Below, in pieces: positions 21,369 to 29,870 of a stretch of 64,000 nt of DNA; within the stretch, counting starts at the first letter, position 1; each line of letters begins with the position of its first letter. The stretch comes from JBJSXJ01 sp044235425 (GTDB taxonomy: Bacteria; Planctomycetota; Planctomycetia; Pirellulales; Pirellulaceae). Location of the stretch: contig JBIIHW010000022.1 in the NCBI GenBank assembly GCA_044235425.1, positions 1-64,000 on the forward strand, given 5' to 3'. The translations under genes and the position numbers were made by a program. The notes under the pieces were generated by a model. That model was given only the letters and a program-made list of their open reading frames with translations. It did not search any database and was not told the origin of the DNA.

Positions 21369-23144
21369 TTGTTGCGGACACATACGTGCGGCGAGCTGCG
21401 AGCGGCTCATCTTGGTCAAGAAGTAACCTTGTGCGGGTGGGTCGATACCGTACGCGATATGGGTGGTGCGATTTTCGTGGACCTGCGAGATCGCTACGGG
21501 AAGACGCAAGTGGTGTTCGCGCTGCAGCATGGCGAAGAGCTGGTGTCCCAGGCGAAGAAACTGCGGTCCGAAGACGTCATTCTCGCCCGCGGAAAGGTGT
21601 CCCAGCGACCGGAGGGTACCGCCAATCCGAAGCTGGAAACGGGCGAAGTCGAGTTGCGGACGACGGAATTACAGCTGCTCAATCCCGGCAATAACCCGCC
21701 ATTCACTCCGGGACAACTGGAAATGCCCGGCGAAGATCTGCGTCTCAAATATCGCTTCCTCGATCTGCGGCGGCAGCCGATGCAGCAGACTCTGCTGCTG
21801 CGCCATCGCATCATTAAGACCATGCGCGATTACTTCGACGATCACCGCTTTATTGAAGTGGAAACGCCGATCCTCGGTCGCAGCACTCCCGAAGGAGCAC
21901 GCGATTATCTGGTGCCTAGTCGAGTGCATCCCGGAAAGTTCTACGCTCTGCCCCAGTCCCCGCAGCTGTACAAGCAGATTCTGATGGTCGCCGGTTATGA
22001 CCGCTACATCCAAGTTGCGCGTTGTTTCCGCGATGAAGATTTACGTGCCGACCGGCAGCCAGAATTCACGCAGCTCGATTTGGAAATGTCGTTCGTTCAG
22101 GCGGACGACATCATGACCATCATTGATGGCCTGATCGCTCGGCTGGCTCAACAACTGCTGGGTATTGAGTTGCAATTGCCGCTGCCCCGCATGACCTACG
22201 ATGAAGCGATGAATCGGTTCGGCCATGACGCTCCTGATTTGCGCTTCGGCATGGAACTCATCGATTGTTCCGACATCGCCGCGGAATGTGAGTTTCGCGT
22301 GTTTCGTGGCGCGATCGAGAGCCAAGGAAAGGTGCGTGGCATTCGCGCGCCGCAGGCCGCCGCCAAATATTCGCGTAAAGACATCGACGAATTGACCGAG
22401 TTCGTGAAGCATGATTTTTCGGCGAAGGGGTTAGTCTGGTTTCGAGTGGAACCAGACGGAAAACTTTGGTCACCAGTCGCCAAGAACTTTACCGACGCAC
22501 AGCTGGTATTGCTCTCGCAGCGTCTCGAAGCTCAGCCGGGTGACTTGCTGTTCTTCGTCGCCGATAGTTTCCCCGTGACCTGTAAAGCACTCTACGGTCT
22601 GCGTAAACGGCTCGGTGCCGAACTCAAACTGTACGATCCCAATCAAATGCATTTCTCTTGGGTCGTGGAGTTTCCGATGTTTGACTGGGATGCCGAAGAG
22701 CAGCGTTGGGTTGCCATGCATCACCCCTTCACCGCTCCCCGCCCACAGGATATCGAACTACTCGCCTCCGACCCCTCCAAAGCGCGGGCACAAGCTTATG
22801 ATCTGGTGATCAACGGCTACGAAGCGGGCGGTGGGACCGTGCGAATTCATGACCGCGACTCCCAGCAACAAGTGTTCAATCTCCTGGGAATTAACGCGGA
22901 ATCGGCCCGGGAGCGCTTCGGCTTTTTACTCGATGCCCTCCAGTACGGAGCACCTCCGCACGGCGGCATCGCCCTGGGGATTGATCGCATCGTGATGCTC
23001 TTCGGAAAACTTGACAACATCCGGGACTGCATTGCCTTCCCCAAGACACAGCGGGCGACGGATATGATGACCGAGGCACCCGGCGAGGTAGAACGTCGGC
23101 AGCTGGCCGAACTCAGCATCCAAATTGCCAAACCGACGAAGTAA
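21369..23144 (+). CDS. aspS: Aspartyl-tRNA synthetase
   Basis: 591 residues from TTG 21369. It charges tRNA-Asp (possibly also tRNA-Asn; this cannot be told by eye). The N-terminal OB-fold (GWVDTVRDMGGAIFVDLRD) binds the anticodon. Class II motif 2 reads FRDEDLRADRQPEFTQLD, a bacterial GAD insertion lies around 290-410, and motif 3 is GGIALGIDRIVML near the C-terminus. The open frame extends to a GTG at 21330, but AAGGA at 21356-21360 sits eight bases before TTG 21369. That start gives the usual LRTHTCGELR beginning of this family, so I prefer it. The gene is divergent from the response regulator across about 250 bases. Confidence 0.96.
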   Translation: MLRTHTCGELRAAHLGQEVTLCGWVDTVRDMGGAIFVDLRDRYGKTQVVFALQHGEELVSQAKKLRSEDVILARGKVSQRPEGTANPKLETGEVELRTTELQLLNPGNNPPFTPGQLEMPGEDLRLKYRFLDLRRQPMQQTLLLRHRIIKTMRDYFDDHRFIEVETPILGRSTPEGARDYLVPSRVHPGKFYALPQSPQLYKQILMVAGYDRYIQVARCFRDEDLRADRQPEFTQLDLEMSFVQADDIMTIIDGLIARLAQQLLGIELQLPLPRMTYDEAMNRFGHDAPDLRFGMELIDCSDIAAECEFRVFRGAIESQGKVRGIRAPQAAAKYSRKDIDELTEFVKHDFSAKGLVWFRVEPDGKLWSPVAKNFTDAQLVLLSQRLEAQPGDLLFFVADSFPVTCKALYGLRKRLGAELKLYDPNQMHFSWVVEFPMFDWDAEEQRWVAMHHPFTAPRPQDIELLASDPSKARAQAYDLVINGYEAGGGTVRIHDRDSQQQVFNLLGINAESARERFGFLLDALQYGAPPHGGIALGIDRIVMLFGKLDNIRDCIAFPKTQRATDMMTEAPGEVERRQLAELSIQIAKPTK

Positions 23145-23230
23145 GACAAACGATTCTGTACGCGACTGCCATGCGGACCAAACTCTGCCGCAGCAGTCGA
23201 CGTGCCCCACCATCCCGGGAGCAGCCGCGC

Positions 23231-24364
23231 ATGAATGTAAACTCGCAGCGTTGCTGCCATTCCTATACTGGGAAAGTAAGCCGCGGCGTGAAGAGTCCGA
23301 GGTTGCCGGGTCGTCAGTGGACACCCCCCCGCCATCGCCGCTACGCGAGTTGGGCACTTGTGCTCATCCTGATGCTGGCTGGCGGAGCGGGCTGTCAGCC
23401 GGCCGGCTCTGAGGTGGTTCAGGGGCCCGGTCGCGCAGGTGCCGCCAAGGTTCGGCCGGTCGCTCCACGCCCGCTGAAACCCCGTACGAATGAACATACT
23501 GAAGCGCCGAGCGATGGTGTCACGGATAAGAGTACCGGGGAACGGTCCACCGAAGGGAATGCGGTCGCGAAACCGGACGGGAACTCGGAACAGACTCGGA
23601 CCGTAGCCTCAGATGAGAAAAGTCCTATTCCCCCAAAACCCGAACCCCCGAAACCCGAACTCCCAAAACCCGAACCCCCAAAACCCGCACCCCCGAAACC
23701 CGCACCCCCGAAACCCGAACCCCCGAAACCCGAACCCCCGAAACCCGAACCCCCAAAACCCGAACCCCCGAAACCCGCCCCAGAAAAACCTGAGCGATTG
23801 CGGGCGAAGTTGGTGCCGACGGGCAAGGCGCGGCCGCTGGCGGCACCCGACGAGCCCATCCGGAAGCCGGTGGTGGAGATCAGCGATTATCATCGCGCCA
23901 CCTCGCTGCTCGCCTTGGGCGATAAGCTGCCTGACTTTGAACTCGCGGACCTTCAGGGCGATACGCACAATCGTCGCACCCTGCTCACGCAGCCATTCAC
24001 CGTGATCGTCTTTTGGAATTCCGCTGCTCCATCTTCGCGAGATCAGTTTTCTCGGTTGCCGCGGGAAATCTGGGATCGCTTTGGCGACGCTCGCGTGGCT
24101 ACGGTCGCCGTGCATGTGGGACCGGTGGAGGCGGATGTGGAGAAGCTAGCGGCAGAGTCGGGGATCGAATTCCCCGTGCTCGTCGATGCCGAGAAAACAT
24201 TCTACAGCCAGGTGGCGAAGAGTCGGTTGCCACGCACACTGCTCGTGAATCAAGCCGGTGAAGTATTATGGATGGACTTAGAGTATTCCCGTTCCATGCG
24301 ACGTGAGCTGGTCAATGCGATCTACTTTCATTTGTCCAAGCAGCCCGCTGCGTCAAAGAAGTAG
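23231..24364 (+). CDS. Thioredoxin-fold lipoprotein lacking redox cysteines
   Basis: 377 residues from ATG 23231, where GGGAG precedes the start; an in-frame ATG at 23171 is the alternative. A basic N-terminus leads to a hydrophobic segment ending GGAGC, a weak lipobox. A Pro-Pro-Lys-Pro-Glu repeat stretch of about 50 residues follows, likely spanning part of the periplasm. The C-terminal 150 residues form an AhpC/TlpA-like redoxin domain: LGDKLPDFEL opening, VIVFWNSAAPSSR where a WCxxC motif is expected, and the cis-proline region RLPRTLLV. Both active-site cysteines are replaced (Ala, Ser), so thiol redox chemistry is not expected. The domain may bind proteins. Confidence 0.82.
   Translation: MNVNSQRCCHSYTGKVSRGVKSPRLPGRQWTPPRHRRYASWALVLILMLAGGAGCQPAGSEVVQGPGRAGAAKVRPVAPRPLKPRTNEHTEAPSDGVTDKSTGERSTEGNAVAKPDGNSEQTRTVASDEKSPIPPKPEPPKPELPKPEPPKPAPPKPAPPKPEPPKPEPPKPEPPKPEPPKPAPEKPERLRAKLVPTGKARPLAAPDEPIRKPVVEISDYHRATSLLALGDKLPDFELADLQGDTHNRRTLLTQPFTVIVFWNSAAPSSRDQFSRLPREIWDRFGDARVATVAVHVGPVEADVEKLAAESGIEFPVLVDAEKTFYSQVAKSRLPRTLLVNQAGEVLWMDLEYSRSMRRELVNAIYFHLSKQPAASKK
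23630..23782 (+). repeat. 15-bp Pro-rich coding repeat (PPKPE/PPKPA)
   Basis: About ten copies of a 15-base unit, CCCCCGAAACCCGAA and variants, encode PPKPE or PPKPA inside the redoxin-like lipoprotein. The DNA has a GAACCCCC character close to the complement of the intergenic GGGGTTC heptamer at 1-80. Confidence 0.93.
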
Positions 24365-24427
24365 TCGCAACATTTCAGCGTCCGCTGGAACTCTGCACAC
24401 GTCGATCTCGCAGCAGGTAAACGTCTG

Positions 24428-25327
24428 ATGATTTCGAGACCTTGTCGAGTGGCTTTGGCGCAAATTGCTCCCGCGCTAGGTGACCTGCGCCGCAATCTCG
24501 CTCTGCATCTGCAACAAATCGATGCCGCTCGTCGTCAAGGCGCACATGCGATTGTCTTTCCCGAGTTATCGCTCACCGGCTACTACTTGCGCGACATGGT
24601 GCCGGATGTCGCCCTCACCACGGAATCCCCCGAGCTGCAAGAGATTGTAGCTGCAGCCGGTGACATGTCGGTCGCCATCGGCTTCGTGGAACGTGATGCA
24701 CGTCATCGCTACTACAACAGTGCTGCCTGGATCGAGCAAGGTAAGGTCGCGCACGTGCATCGCAAAGTTTACCTGCCCACGTACGGCATGTTCGATGAAC
24801 AGCGATACTTCGCGGCCGGTCATCGCATTCGTGCCGGAGTGAGTCAGCGCATGGGGCGAGTGGGACTGATTATTTGTGAGGATTTCTGGCATCTTTCCGT
24901 GGCCACCATTCTGCAAGCCGACGATGCCGACTGGCTCATCTGCCTCGCTAATTCACCGGCGCGCGGATTGGCTGGCCCCGAGATCCGCACGGCGGAAACC
25001 TATCGTCATATCGCCCAAACCTACGCTCAACTAATGGGCGTGGTCGTGGTGGTGGTGAATCGTGCAGGCGTGGAGGAGGGGCTGACGTTTTGGGGAGGTA
25101 GTTTGGTTGTCGGTCCCGGCGGTGACGTGCTCGCAGCAGCCCCGACGCTCGACTCTTCGCTCACTCTGGTCGACGTTGATCCCGCCGACATGCGTCGCCA
25201 ACGCCTTGGCACTCCGCTTGGCCGCGATGAACGACTGCTGCTCACGATCGAAGAACTCCAGCGTGCCAAACGGCGCCTCTTCGATGAGACATCGGCGAGC
25301 GAGAATCACGATGAGAATAACCGCTAG
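24428..25327 (+). CDS. Nitrilase-family amidase subunit of NAD synthetase
   Basis: 299 residues. It is a CN-hydrolase fold with the Glu-Lys-Cys triad visible: E46 in FPELSLTGY, K113 in HRKVYLPTYG and C150 in LIICEDFWH. The YLPTYGMFDE segment and its position next to a NAD synthetase gene make it the glutamine amidase half of a glutamine-dependent NAD synthetase. It would release ammonia from glutamine for the ligase encoded 90 bases downstream. In many bacteria the two activities are one fused protein of about 600 residues; here they are separate. The C-terminus is unusually Glu/Asn-rich. Confidence 0.9.
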   Translation: MISRPCRVALAQIAPALGDLRRNLALHLQQIDAARRQGAHAIVFPELSLTGYYLRDMVPDVALTTESPELQEIVAAAGDMSVAIGFVERDARHRYYNSAAWIEQGKVAHVHRKVYLPTYGMFDEQRYFAAGHRIRAGVSQRMGRVGLIICEDFWHLSVATILQADDADWLICLANSPARGLAGPEIRTAETYRHIAQTYAQLMGVVVVVVNRAGVEEGLTFWGGSLVVGPGGDVLAAAPTLDSSLTLVDVDPADMRRQRLGTPLGRDERLLLTIEELQRAKRRLFDETSASENHDENNR

Positions 25328-25417
25328 AATCACGACCAAAATCACAGTGTGGATTGCTCCAGGCGTCGCTCTCGCGATCATGACCATCGCCGACACGATG
25401 AATTTTCAAGGTGAGTG

Positions 25418-26275
25418 ATGATGACTGAATTGGGCAAAGACGGACGCAAGATACCGGCAGAACTCGAGCTGCATGCACCGCTGGTCGAGCAGATCTTGGT
25501 GCGGTTTCTACGCGATGAAATTCAGCGTGCGGGATTTAGTCGAGCGGTGGTGGGACTGTCCGGCGGGATCGACTCCTCGGTCGTTACGACACTCGCCGTC
25601 CGCGCACTCGGACCGGAACGCGTGCTGGCAGTGACCATGCCCTATCGAACGTCAAGTGATGAGACGCGGCGCGACTCGGCCACTCTCATCGAACAGTTGC
25701 AACTGCCGAGTGTTAACGTTCCTATCACTGGATCTGTTGATGCCTACTTTGAGCAATTCCCGGAAGCCTCGCAGTTGCGTCGAGCGAACAAGTGTGCGCG
25801 GGAGCGGATGACGGTGTTGTACGACCAAAGTGTCGCCTTCGGTGGCTTGGTCTTGGGCACCAGCAACAAGAGCGAACTGCTGCTCGGCTATGGCACTCAG
25901 TTTGGTGACATGGCCTCGGCCATCAATCCGATCGGCGATCTCTACAAAACGCAGCTCTACCCCTTTGCCGCGCACCTGGAAATCCCCGCCGCCATCCTGC
26001 ATAAGGCTCCGACTGGTGATCTGTGGGTGGGACAAACCGATGAAGGTGAGCTTGGGTTTGCTTATGCCGACGTCGATCGAATGCTCTACTACTGGGTCGA
26101 TGAGCGTTATCAGATGGAGGAACTGTGTGCACTGGGGTTTGCCCGCGAATTCATCGAACTGGTGATGGAGCGAGTTCGTCGCAATCATTACAAACGCCGA
26201 ATGCCCGTCATCGCAAAACTATCCAATCGCACCGTCGATCGCGACTTCCGCTATTCCCGCGACTGGGGAACTTAA
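25418..26275 (+). CDS. nadE: NAD synthetase (ligase subunit)
   Basis: 285 residues. The PP-loop SGGIDSS (48-54) binds ATP; GTSNKSELLLGYGTQFGD and the PTGDLWVGQTDEGELG region are hallmarks of NadE. It catalyses the last step of NAD synthesis, amidating nicotinic acid adenine dinucleotide. Ammonia should come from the amidase encoded just upstream. Start choice is ambiguous among GTG 25415, ATG 25418 and ATG 25421; AAGG at 25408-25411 fits either ATG. The stop overlaps the stop of the converging sulfatase gene, so no terminator can lie between them. Confidence 0.95.
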   Translation: MMTELGKDGRKIPAELELHAPLVEQILVRFLRDEIQRAGFSRAVVGLSGGIDSSVVTTLAVRALGPERVLAVTMPYRTSSDETRRDSATLIEQLQLPSVNVPITGSVDAYFEQFPEASQLRRANKCARERMTVLYDQSVAFGGLVLGTSNKSELLLGYGTQFGDMASAINPIGDLYKTQLYPFAAHLEIPAAILHKAPTGDLWVGQTDEGELGFAYADVDRMLYYWVDERYQMEELCALGFAREFIELVMERVRRNHYKRRMPVIAKLSNRTVDRDFRYSRDWGT

Positions 26276-28803
26276 GGGCGGTCCTTCGGCAGCTCGCCCG
26301 TTTCGCGGTCGTAGCGGTCGCCCCGTAGCACCGTGGGCGGGCTATCGTCCGTCGCTCGACGCCACTCGGCTAGTTCCGTCCGCAGACGCTGCAACTCGCC
26401 TGCTAACTTCTCGTCCGCAACCCGATTGTTCAGTTCATGAGGATCCATCTGGAGATCGTACAGTTCCTCGGCGGCTCGTGGATGGTCAAACACTGACCGC
26501 TGGCTGGATGAGAGCTCACCGCGGTCACGAAGTCGGCGCATTTCCTGAAATGTCTCCCCACGCACGGCGTCCGCCGGCGGAGTACCAGGGAACTGTGGCA
26601 GCTCATTAACGATGAGCTTATATCGTCCGTCGCAGACTGCTCGCTCCCGCGCCTGATAGTCATGCCAGTTATGCTCAGCGAAAATCATCTCCCGAATGCT
26701 GGCGGCGGAGTCGCGTAAAACGGGAGCAAAACTGCGTCCTTGAAACGTGGGGGCCGCGGCGGCACCAGCAAGTTCAACCAGAGTCGGACCGATGTCGATC
26801 GAACTGACGAGTGACTTCGTGGTACGGTTGGCGGCCACCTTCCCCGGCCAGCGGACCAACAGGGGTGTTTGAATGCCGCTGTCATAGAGCGTGGTTTTCG
26901 CGCGGGGAAATGGTCGACCGTTGTCGGTCATGAAGAGTACAATCGTGTTCTCTGCCAACTGCTGCTCGTCGAGTGCCTCGAGAAGTTTTCCCACATAACC
27001 ATCCAGCCGAGTGACCTCGTCGTAATACTGTGCCAGATCGCGTCGCACGCCGGGTGTGTCTGGATAGTAGGGCGGAACCTGGACCTGCTCGGGGCTATGA
27101 GGTTCCGTGAGTGTGTCCGGTGCGTAATCACGATGCGGATCGAAGGCGGCCAGCCAGAGAAAAAACGGCTGGTCAGCTGGCCGCTTCGCCAACGTCGGTA
27201 ACCACTGCTCGCAGCCACTACCATCTCGTTTGGTCCCCTCCGGTAACGCCTGCCCAGCCTCCACGACCAAATCGAACCGTTTTTTCGCGTGCGGTCCCAA
27301 GTGCCATTTGCCTGCCGCTGCGGTCCAATAACCCGCCTCTCGTAAACGCTCTACAAACGTCACTTGGTCGGCTGGCAACGGCTGATGCAGCTCCGCCGCC
27401 CCCGTGTTGTGAGGATAGCGCGACGTGATCAAGCTCGAGCGACTCGGACTGCAGGAGCTACAGGTGAGATACGCTCGCTCAAAACGCAGGCCTTCTCGCG
27501 CTAAGCGAGCGAGTTGCGGGGTCCGCGCCGCGTGTGAGTTATAGGGCTCTGCATCCATACAGCCCAAGTCATCGGCGATCAGCAGGATGATATTCGGACG
27601 CTTCTTCAACGTGGCCGGCTCGGCCGGCTCGGCCGGCTCGGCCGGCTCGGTTAGCTTGGTCAGCGCCGTCGGCGTGGTTGCTTTGCTGGGCGCGCTGGCC
27701 AGTAAATCACGCGGGACATCCAGTGACCAGACCTCATTACTCAGCGGCTGCGCATGTCCGCCTGCCACCCAAATCTTATCCTGAAAGACGTACGCCGAAT
27801 GCTCGTGACGCTCTTTCCAAATCTGCTTGGACTTTAACTCTGTCCATTCCTTCCCATCTCGTGAAAACCAGACGTCACCCCAGTTGCGTGATGGGTTATT
27901 CGACCAGCCACCCAGTACCCAGAGATGATCGCGATAGGTAACCGCTGAAAACCACATCCTTGGTGACCAGTTCGCATGCTCAGTCACGCAAGTCCAGTGT
28001 TCGCCATCTTCGCTACACCAGACATCGTTATATGCCTGATATTTGGGCACGTAATTGCCGCCGCCGAAAATATAAATCTTATCGCCCAGCACCGCCGCTT
28101 GATGATAGGCCCTGGGAGCCCAGCCAGCATGCTCGGTCACACATCTCCAGTCTCGTCCATTCTCACTGGACCAAACATCATTCCTTAAACTACGCTCGTC
28201 GCCGAAATAATAATTTTCGGTACCACCCAGCAACCACATCTTGCCTTTAAAGTGAACCAGGCCAGCCGCCAATCGAGCACTCCATGGCGCTTTCTCGGTG
28301 TCACACCGCCAATTCACTCCATCACCCGTCGACCAGACTTCGTTACTAGCCGAATGCCCCGGCAGCCGTCCGTTGTACCAGCCGCCCATGAGCCACAGTC
28401 GATCGTTGTGGGTGACGGTCATCGGCAAATCACTATGCTTCCACGGTGCGTCAGCTGTCACTTGTCGCCAGCTTTTTCCATCCGAAGAACTCCAGACATC
28501 ACGCGGCGGAGCGGCATAAGAATTGAACCAGCCTCCGAGCAGCCACAACTGGTCGCGAAAGACCACCTCACCTTGAGAGTCTCGTGCTTGCCAAGCCGCC
28601 TCCGCCGTCACTCGCACCCAATCCGGACCATCTATCGACCGCAAGACCGCTGCGGCTCTGGTCGACTGGTGAGCGAATTCATCGCCCAGCGCGCGGCGAC
28701 TGATTGGCTCCAGGCCAGCCCCGAGAAACCAGCTGCAGCTCCAACTCAGGAACAGCACGGCCAAAACGCAACAACGCCTCGGGAGCATCCCGTGTCGCTT
28801 CAT
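26272..28803 (-). CDS. Fusion of Kelch-type propeller and sulfatase
   Basis: 843 residues. A signal peptide (about 10-30) is followed by six Kelch-like blades (about 52-375), each with a W-x-L-G-G-type core, DVW(S/C)S and W(R/T)xVTE-like turns. A Glu-Pro-Ala linker comes next, then a sulfatase domain starting RPNIILLIADDLG. Cys451 in CSPSR is the residue converted to formylglycine in type I sulfatases. The SRYPHNTGA, GKWHLGPH and MTDNG stretches agree with that family. It should act outside the cytoplasm on a sulfated glycan or metabolite. The propeller probably binds substrate. No maturase (anSME) is adjacent. Stop codons of this gene and nadE overlap in the palindrome TTAA. Confidence 0.9.
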   Translation of the reverse strand: MKRHGMLPRRCCVLAVLFLSWSCSWFLGAGLEPISRRALGDEFAHQSTRAAAVLRSIDGPDWVRVTAEAAWQARDSQGEVVFRDQLWLLGGWFNSYAAPPRDVWSSSDGKSWRQVTADAPWKHSDLPMTVTHNDRLWLMGGWYNGRLPGHSASNEVWSTGDGVNWRCDTEKAPWSARLAAGLVHFKGKMWLLGGTENYYFGDERSLRNDVWSSENGRDWRCVTEHAGWAPRAYHQAAVLGDKIYIFGGGNYVPKYQAYNDVWCSEDGEHWTCVTEHANWSPRMWFSAVTYRDHLWVLGGWSNNPSRNWGDVWFSRDGKEWTELKSKQIWKERHEHSAYVFQDKIWVAGGHAQPLSNEVWSLDVPRDLLASAPSKATTPTALTKLTEPAEPAEPAEPATLKKRPNIILLIADDLGCMDAEPYNSHAARTPQLARLAREGLRFERAYLTCSSCSPSRSSLITSRYPHNTGAAELHQPLPADQVTFVERLREAGYWTAAAGKWHLGPHAKKRFDLVVEAGQALPEGTKRDGSGCEQWLPTLAKRPADQPFFLWLAAFDPHRDYAPDTLTEPHSPEQVQVPPYYPDTPGVRRDLAQYYDEVTRLDGYVGKLLEALDEQQLAENTIVLFMTDNGRPFPRAKTTLYDSGIQTPLLVRWPGKVAANRTTKSLVSSIDIGPTLVELAGAAAAPTFQGRSFAPVLRDSAASIREMIFAEHNWHDYQARERAVCDGRYKLIVNELPQFPGTPPADAVRGETFQEMRRLRDRGELSSSQRSVFDHPRAAEELYDLQMDPHELNNRVADEKLAGELQRLRTELAEWRRATDDSPPTVLRGDRYDRETGELPKDRP
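27613..27648 (-). repeat. 9-bp repeat encoding EPA linker
   Basis: Four tandem copies of GGCCGGCTC (plus strand) encode the Glu-Pro-Ala linker between the Kelch and sulfatase domains. It is a simple expansion inside the reading frame. Confidence 0.93.
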
Positions 28804-28849
28804 GACAGAGTTGCCTATCCAGAAAAAAACTAGTTGTTAGATGATCCGA

Positions 28850-29794
28850 TTACCGATCCGCCGCAGCAGCTTTACGCGGCACATCACAGACCTCGGCCGC
28901 GTGTCGCAGCGCCGCAATTTTATCGTTCCAGGTAGGAATGAATTCCTGCACGACAAAGCCTTCGTAATTGGTTTCCAAAATGGCTTTCATGATCGCCGGG
29001 TAATTAATCTCCTGAGTGTCATCCAATTCACCTCGGCCAGGATTCCCAGCAGTATGATAATGAGCAATGTATTCGTGATACTTGCGAATGCGTCGAATCA
29101 CATCTCCATTCATGATTGACACATGATAAATATCAAACAGTAAGCGAAAGCTAGGTGAGCCAATCTGGCGGATTAAATCAATACAAAAATCGACATCGTC
29201 ACCAAAGTAGCCCGGATGCCCCTTCATCGGATGCGAGCCATCTCGCGAATTAAGATGCTCCAAACATAACGTCACGCCACTGGCCTCTGCGAGCGGCAAG
29301 ACCTTCTTCCAGACTTCTAAACAGTCCCGAATCGCTCGGTCACGATCCATCCCCTCGAACTTCATCCCCGTAAACGTGATCACCCGCTGACATTTGATCG
29401 CCTTGGCGACCTGAATTGCATCGATAAGTTTCTCAATCACCAAATCGCGATAACGCGGATTGCATGGCCCCTCCGCAAACCCATGACTACTCACCAAAGA
29501 AATCTCTAATCCCAACTCCCGCGCCGCCGGATAGGCCTCTCGCGGAATCCCCTCGATTCCCACCATGCCCATCTGCCGAGCATGCCGAGCTAGCTCGGCG
29601 GCCGGCATCGGAGAAAAGCACCAGCCCATCACCGACTGACGAATGGCGCCATGCTGAATACGAAAATCCGGTGTGGCCGCTGCGGGTGGAAGTTGCGCAA
29701 ACATAGTAGGCGGATTGAGAAGATGGGTGGTCGCGGCAGCCCCAGTGACCGCCAACGTTGTCGTCAAAAAATTGCGTCTCGTCGTGTCGTGCAT
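28850..29794 (-). CDS. Tat-exported sugar phosphate isomerase/epimerase-like protein
   Basis: 315 residues. The N-terminus carries a Tat-type signal (TRRNFLTTTLAVTGAAATTH). The rest is a TIM-barrel of the xylose-isomerase-like/hydroxypyruvate-isomerase group, with metal-site-type stretches CLEHLNSRDGSHP, FDIYHVSIMNGD, AHYHTAGNPGRGELDD and QEFIPTW. Hydroxypyruvate isomerase activity is possible, but substrate assignment by eye is unsafe. I start at 29794, where the Tat motif lies close to the N-terminus; a longer frame reaches 29839. It is 46 bases upstream of the sulfatase, so the pair may be co-transcribed for polysaccharide use. Confidence 0.87.
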   Translation of the reverse strand: MHDTTRRNFLTTTLAVTGAAATTHLLNPPTMFAQLPPAAATPDFRIQHGAIRQSVMGWCFSPMPAAELARHARQMGMVGIEGIPREAYPAARELGLEISLVSSHGFAEGPCNPRYRDLVIEKLIDAIQVAKAIKCQRVITFTGMKFEGMDRDRAIRDCLEVWKKVLPLAEASGVTLCLEHLNSRDGSHPMKGHPGYFGDDVDFCIDLIRQIGSPSFRLLFDIYHVSIMNGDVIRRIRKYHEYIAHYHTAGNPGRGELDDTQEINYPAIMKAILETNYEGFVVQEFIPTWNDKIAALRHAAEVCDVPRKAAAADR

Positions 29795-29870
29795 GATGGA
29801 AACCGTCGGGTACGTAAAGAAGACGCGACATCGTCGCATGACGGCTCCCAGGTTGCAACCTCACCGTCGC

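Noticed and set aside
25311..25418. Independent small gene between the two NAD synthetase genes
   Set aside because: The ribosome site is poor and the peptide has no known family. Kept only as a low-interest finding.
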